From positions 344,961 to 408,960 of the forward strand of contig JXTC01000070.1 of NCBI GenBank assembly GCA_002914845.1: 64,000 nt of DNA, in the 5' to 3' direction. Within the stretch, counting starts at the first letter, position 1; each line of letters opens with the position of its first letter. This stretch comes from Trema orientale. Taxonomy: Eukaryota > Streptophyta > Magnoliopsida > Rosales > Cannabaceae. Positions 59,137 to 64,000 of the stretch are shown here, one piece after another. The notes beneath the pieces were generated by a model. That model saw only the letters and a program-made list of their open reading frames with translations. It made no database searches and was not told where the DNA came from. Position numbers and translations under genes: made by a program.

Positions 59137-61087
59137 GCATTAATATCTTGGCTTGGCCTCTTTATTATCCCCTTTAGCTTAATGGCTCATAATTGCTTTT
59201 ATTGTTATGCTATTTATCAGTTTAGGCTCATTGGTTTCGGGGTTTATTTGGTTAGCAACCACTCTCTTTTCTTTTCATGGTTCTTTTCTTTCATTATTGG
59301 GTTTTGTACAGAAGTTATAATCAATAGAGGTAGCATAATACCTACCTATATTCCCTTTTTAATTCATGCATATAAACTTTGACACGATCACAGTGTCATG
59401 GAAAAAGACGTGCATACATAGGTATAGGTGCTTTTTGTTCTCCTGTATTGTCATGTGTTGAATATAAATCTATAAACATAGTTCACTGCTTCTGTCTTTT
59501 TTAGTTGGTGTTATAGCTCAGGAAGATAATATTATATAACCTGTGCTTTTGTACATGAATTGTAATAACTGCAACTGAAAAAAAAAACTGACAAAAAAAA
59601 CATAGCCAAGCCAATTGAGCCATTTTAAGAAGATTAAGAAGAACAGAACCTGAGAAGCTCAAATTATGAAACTCAACATGCATGTTTAATAACAAATAGC
59701 TCAACTCCAAGTCCATGAAAAATGACTTCTATAACTTCCGAATTAACTTATTACTATGAAGAGCTGGACTGCCATCTCTTAAACATGTTCTGGACTTGTT
59801 AAATTCACTCAAATGTTTATATGAATATTGTCACAAACTGTTGAACCATATCATATATGTGTATGTTATGCTCCCAATATTAAAAGTCATAAGCGAGTTT
59901 AAAGAGGGTCTTCTTTCATTTGCTTACCAGATTAACCTTGTTGTAGAACATACACTATTAAAATGAAAAAAAAATTAAATTACCCTTTTGGTGTTGATGT
60001 TTCTTGCATCAAAAAATCAACAAAAATCCAGCATAAATATATTCTTTGGTCCAAGCTACAATTAAGGCCATTGACATTAGAGCTTTTGAGAATGATAGAA
60101 TCGAATATATTACTGACATCATATTACATATGTTTCCACTCAAATGTGAAATTTTTATACGGTGGAAAGATATCATGAGCAGCTTATATGTATGATCTTT
60201 CTTTATCTTTTTATTCGAGGTTGACTCCATATGGTTTAGTCCTTTTAATCTATATTTCCTTTCTCTATTTCTCTGGGTCCCTTATGGACACGTCGATCAG
60301 ATCGACATAGATTTCCTGTAAAAATATATTTTAAAAAAAAAGAAAGAAAAATGGAATTTTATAACTCATTTATTGAAGAATATTTTCTAGGCAGAATCAT
60401 ATAGTTGGTGACAGCCAAAAGTGTACAAAATTTTTGTAACCAAATTCCTATTCTCTTCCCCTCAAAAAGGTTGATAGTAACAATATGGAAAATAGTTTGG
60501 ATATCTGGCTCTCTCAAAAGAATGTACTACTTTACCTGCTTTAATATGTCTCTCGGGTTAATCTCTTAGAAATGCTCTTGCCTTGCAAATTCACTTACAT
60601 TGTGTTTTATTTTTTTTCAAGACTATATATACATATTTATATATATATTATTTGCTTAAAATTTGGATTCCCTACTTTTCACTTTTTGTTGCTTTAAACC
60701 GTTAAGGTTTTAACCATATATATAGTATAAGAAATAAGAAGAACACACATTTTTCCTTTGCTTTCATTCTTGAAATTTCCTCTTGTATAATATCAAAAGA
60801 TCCATATCTTCCATTTCATGGTTTATTACAAGTATCCATTTATGATCTTTACCAAAACTCAAACAGGACCACATTTTCCATGTCCTTAGAATTTACCCAG
60901 AATGGAAATCCAACTCAGCAAGTACTCCTTAGAACTTATTCAAAAATTGTGTAAAATCAAATGTATATATTCACACTCAATAAAAAATATTAATGAACTG
61001 AACTCGGAAACCCTTATCCGAATCTTGGGTTAGATACATGAACCTTAAGCTTGTTATTCTTCAAAAGTTACCAAAGTATGTAAAATA

Positions 61088-61118
<31 letters not shown>

Positions 61119-61125
61119 GCATATA
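59137..61125. other. Gene-free intergenic DNA
   Basis: Contains the DUF4408 gene's 3' UTR and AT-rich sequence. Nothing else is recognised before the MITE cluster; a (TA) tract at about 61097-61118 borders the first MITE. Confidence 0.5.
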
Positions 61126-61346
61126 GGGCACCAATCTAATAGATATTTTTTACCTATACGTAAGTATAATTTTGGCCAATGAAAATTTATTGTGCATATT
61201 TTATTATTGTAAAAAGTAGGAGAGAAATAGCATTAATGATGCGCGTCTTTTCATGCACCTCATTATAGCTATTAGATCACTACTAGCTGATGATCTAATG
61301 GCTGAAAAAAACACATGGGTAAAAAAAAATACCTACTAGATTGGCA
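61126..61346. mobile_element. MITE family A, copy 2
   Basis: Begins GGGCACCAATCTAATAGATA and ends CTACTAGATTGGCAA. It has the family's TTTTTTACCTATACG, AATGATGCGCGTCTTTTCAT and GATCTAATGGCTG segments. Preceded by a TA tract. Confidence 0.7.
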
Positions 61347-61574
61347 ATAGGTATATATTTTTTTTAACCTATTTGTAGGTATTTTTTTAGCCGTTGGATC
61401 AATCATCTAAGGATAATCCAACGGCTATAATGAGGTGCATGAAAAGAAGTGCATCATTAATGCTATTTCTCTCTCTTACTTTTTACAATGAAAAAATATA
61501 CATAATAAATTTTCATTAGCCAAAATGATATCTATGCATAGGTAAAAAAAAAAATACTTACTAGATTGGTGCCC
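61347..61574. mobile_element. MITE family A, copy 3, inverted against copy 2
   Basis: Starts in the TTTTTAACCTATTTGTAGG block and ends CTAGATTGGTGCCC followed by a TA tract. It is the reverse orientation of copy 2, so the pair makes a palindrome of about 450 bp with identical outer ends. Its left terminal CCAATC is missing or shared with copy 2. Confidence 0.65.
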
Positions 61575-61792
61575 ATATATATATATATATCACGTCATCC
61601 AGAGCTACCTAACATATACTATGTATAACTTTATGTATGCATATATGTATACATATATATTTGTATTATATATAGCCCTCGTACTTGCATTTTGACCATA
61701 TTAATTAAATTTTAGAGGGGTTATGAAACTGTAGCAAATAGATCAGTAAACATGGATTTATTCCAAGTCTTGGAAGATTATATATATACATA

Positions 61793-62025
61793 GGTTGCCA
61801 ATCTAGTAAGTATTTTTTTTACCTATGTATAGGTATTTTTTCTAGCCGTTGGATCATCATCTAATTGTGATTCAACGGCTATAATAATGTGCATGAAAAG
61901 ACATGTATCATTAATGTTATTTCTCTCTTATTTTTTGATATAAAAAAAATGTGCATGATAAATTTTAATTGATCAAAACGATATCTATGTATAAGTTAAA
62001 AAAAAAATACCTATAAATTGGTCCC
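61793..62025. mobile_element. MITE family A, copy 4
   Basis: Begins GGTTGCCAATCTAGTAAGTA and ends ACCTATAAATTGGTCCC. It has AGCCGTTGGATCATCATCTA and ATGAAAAGACATGTATCATT inside and TA tracts on both sides. Confidence 0.7.
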
Positions 62026-62290
62026 TATATATAAATATATATACATACGTGTGTGTTTTGAAACAAGGGTCATTTTTTTTGGGACAACTTCATATCATTA
62101 CTTGGTTTGGTGGCTTGTATGAAATATTTTCCACTATTCTACAAGTTTCAACCATTCATTCAGTCACTCACGAAACCGTTTAGCGCATCCTCTTTGGACC
62201 TTTTTTCACTCTCATTGTGAATGAAAGTAATCCAAACGTTAAGCACACATTTACTTGAGAGTTAAAATTAGGGGCTTATAGAAATATGAC

Positions 62291-62761
62291 CAAATTTTGG
62301 ACCTAATTTCAGTAAATGTTCCTTTGTCAAAAGTTATAGCAAAATGTCCGGTATATATGCATATATACTAAGTGTAAAATTTTATATACCAAGTATAAAA
62401 AATTATATACCCAGTGCATTTCAGAACAGTAACTAAAATTGGTAGATCTGTGTATCTACCAAGTGTAAAAATATATCTACCTGGACATTTAGCTATAAAA
62501 TTTTAAAAATGGACATCTACTTAATCAAATTTAAAATTTTGGTCACCCACCTAAATTTCTCTTAAATGTCCAGGTAGATATATTTTTACACTTGGTAGAT
62601 ACACAGATCTACCAATTTTAGTTACTGTTCTGAAATGCACTGGGTATATAGTTTTTTATACTTGGTATATAAAATTTTACACTTGGTATATGCATATATA
62701 CCGGACATTTTGCTATAACTTTTGACAAAGGGACATTTACTGAAATTAGGTCCAAAATTTC
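62291..62761. repeat. Near-identical foldback of dispersed repeat F
   Basis: Arms 62299-62490 and 62564-62753 are reverse complements with about three substitutions and one 2-bp gap over 190 bp, around a 73-bp spacer. Related single copy at 50125-50412. Arm identity is much higher than that between this locus and the 50-kb copy, so the inversion is recent or the arms convert each other. Confidence 0.85.
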
Positions 62762-62971
62762 TCTTAAAATGATATGAGAAGTGGTATAAAGGTAACTTGT
62801 CCCATTGGAGCACTCGGCCCACTTACGGGGCCCAAGTGACTCAAAAATAAATGACTTCATATCCCATATATAATGCAAGAGGAGAAGCTTGCCGACGTTC
62901 TCTAATCACTAGTGGAGGTATTCACACATCTTGGACGCAAACAAGTTGGTTTTGATTAGCCGCTTTCTAGG

Positions 62972-63147
62972 TGTCGTTTTTTGTTTTTCAGTTGTCGTTT
63001 TTTAGAGTACCAGACGATGTTGTCGTTTTAATATTACTGGTTTCCTTTCAAACATCTTTTACTGTGGTTGCCCCAAAAAAGTCATTGTCGTTTATACTCC
63101 AAAATCCCAAAAAGAGTCAACATTGTCGTTTTATATTGATGTCGTTT
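62972..63147 (+). promoter_or_regulatory. Cluster of six TGTCGTTT motifs
   Basis: Exact TGTCGTTT at 62972, 62993, 63021, 63086, 63124 and 63140, all on the plus strand, plus GTCCGTCGTTAG near 63158. GGCCCA and GGGGCCCA boxes lie just upstream (62816-62834). The cluster sits about 290-465 bp before the start codon of the gene at 63437. Confidence 0.6.
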
Positions 63148-63436
63148 CAACGTATTGTCCGTCGTTAGATTGTTGCGTTTTATTCTTATATTCCCAAAAC
63201 AAACGTAGTTAATACCCAGAAATAAATAAAAATGCGAAGCAGGCCTTCGCCCTTTTATATCAAATTCGGTAACCAGGGGTAAATCCGGAAACACAAGAAA
63301 ATGACTCATCCAAGCCTATATATATATATATACAACATTCCTTTTCCCTCATGATCACTATTCACTCGCTATACTACGTACTGGTTTCTCATATATTTCT
63401 CTCTCTCTCTCAAGCTTTTATTTGAGTTTTTCTTCA

Positions 63437-64000
63437 ATGTCATCAACATCTTCAGGTCTGTAATAGCGTGGACCTTTCTCTACTCTCTTATTAATTTCGC
63501 TCGCTATTTTTATTAGTTTTTCTTTATTTAATTTTATTTCGTGTTTAGGGTTTGTAATGGTTTCTTCTTAATTTTCATGATTTGCTCCTTTTTTTTTTTT
63601 TATTGAACTATATTGAAATTTTTATATGGGCGATTACTAGTTTGAGTTGCTTTTTTTTTTTGGGCTGTATTTAATTTAAAATAACAACCTAATCTGTTTT
63701 TTTTTTTATTATCTATTTATTAAAAGCCTATTCAATTAAGTTTTCTTTTTTTGTTTTTTTTTTAAAAAAATTCTCTGTATTAATTAATTGCTCGATCTTT
63801 TGAGAGTTTTACTTCTTATTATTTTTCATCCTGATTCTTAATTTGTCAAGACTTCTCTTTTTAATTTTAATTTTTTTTTTTTGTAATTCAGTTTTTCCAT
63901 TTTATTATGTCATGTAAATATTTCGGTCATGAGTGTAGTAATTACTTATTAATTGTTGTGTGTGTGTTTGTTGTTCACATATAGAAGTAGCACCACCAGC
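63437..64000 (+). CDS. 5' end of an unrecognised gene, cut by the window edge
   Basis: A TA-rich TATA region at about 63317-63334 and a CT-rich leader (TTTCTCTCTCTCTC, near 63397) precede an ATG at 63437. Exon 1 is 19 nt of coding (MSSTSS plus one base), ending at 63455 before GTCTGT. A T-rich intron of 529 bp follows, with an acceptor CATATAG at 63978-63984. Exon 2 continues in phase as EVAPPA and runs off the window. A very short first coding exon with a long first intron is common in highly expressed plant genes. Twelve residues are too few to name it. Confidence 0.55.

Overview
This window is nuclear DNA from a flowering plant, almost certainly a eudicot. It is AT-rich, the genes are split by GT..AG introns, and the proteins are plant-specific or organelle-targeted: plastid aspartate carbamoyltransferase, GDP-L-galactose phosphorylase, a STIG1-like protein and a DUF4408/DUF761 protein. 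The species cannot be named from sequence alone. No rRNA, tRNA or CRISPR array was seen.

Layout. 1-5 kb: PYRB (+) behind a long 5' leader. 5.3-9.3 kb: the molybdopterin sulfurtransferase CNX5 (-), tail-to-tail with PYRB. 10.6-11.5 kb: a small LEA-like protein (+). 12.3-13 kb: a STIG1-like cysteine-rich protein with a long proline-rich tail (-). 14.9-16.1 kb: a 69-residue L31-like ribosomal protein (-) with a repeat-filled 5' UTR intron. 16.3-24 kb: mobile DNA, including an old Copia-type element whose 3' LTR carries a LINE fragment, several MITEs and a long palindrome. 24.9-27.6 kb: GDP-L-galactose phosphorylase (-), with the conserved ACG-started upstream ORF in its leader. 28-38 kb: gene-poor, with a nested solo LTR, a hAT MITE with an 8-bp target duplication, and a likely Gypsy LTR remnant. 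38.6-41.3 kb: a DUF212 membrane protein (+), tail-to-tail with a type II prohibitin (-, 42-44 kb). 45-50.4 kb: four TIR-type elements and one dispersed repeat. 50.6-55.8 kb: condensin subunit CAP-H (+, 13 exons). 58.5-59.1 kb: a DUF4408/DUF761 protein (+). 61-62.8 kb: MITE cluster and a near-identical foldback. 63.4 kb to the end: the start of an unrecognised gene (+).

The genes are independent housekeeping or stress loci, not a pathway cluster. Exon structures were worked out by hand; each joins in phase and gives a protein close to the family's usual length. The clearest cross-locus signal is in promoters. A motif of the type AAACGAC..GTCGTTT, often with GGCCCA boxes, lies upstream of PYRB, CNX5, DUF212, prohibitin, CAP-H and the 3'-edge gene. 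The prohibitin and CAP-H upstream regions look like copies of one segment. I found no multi-gene system that I could call new.
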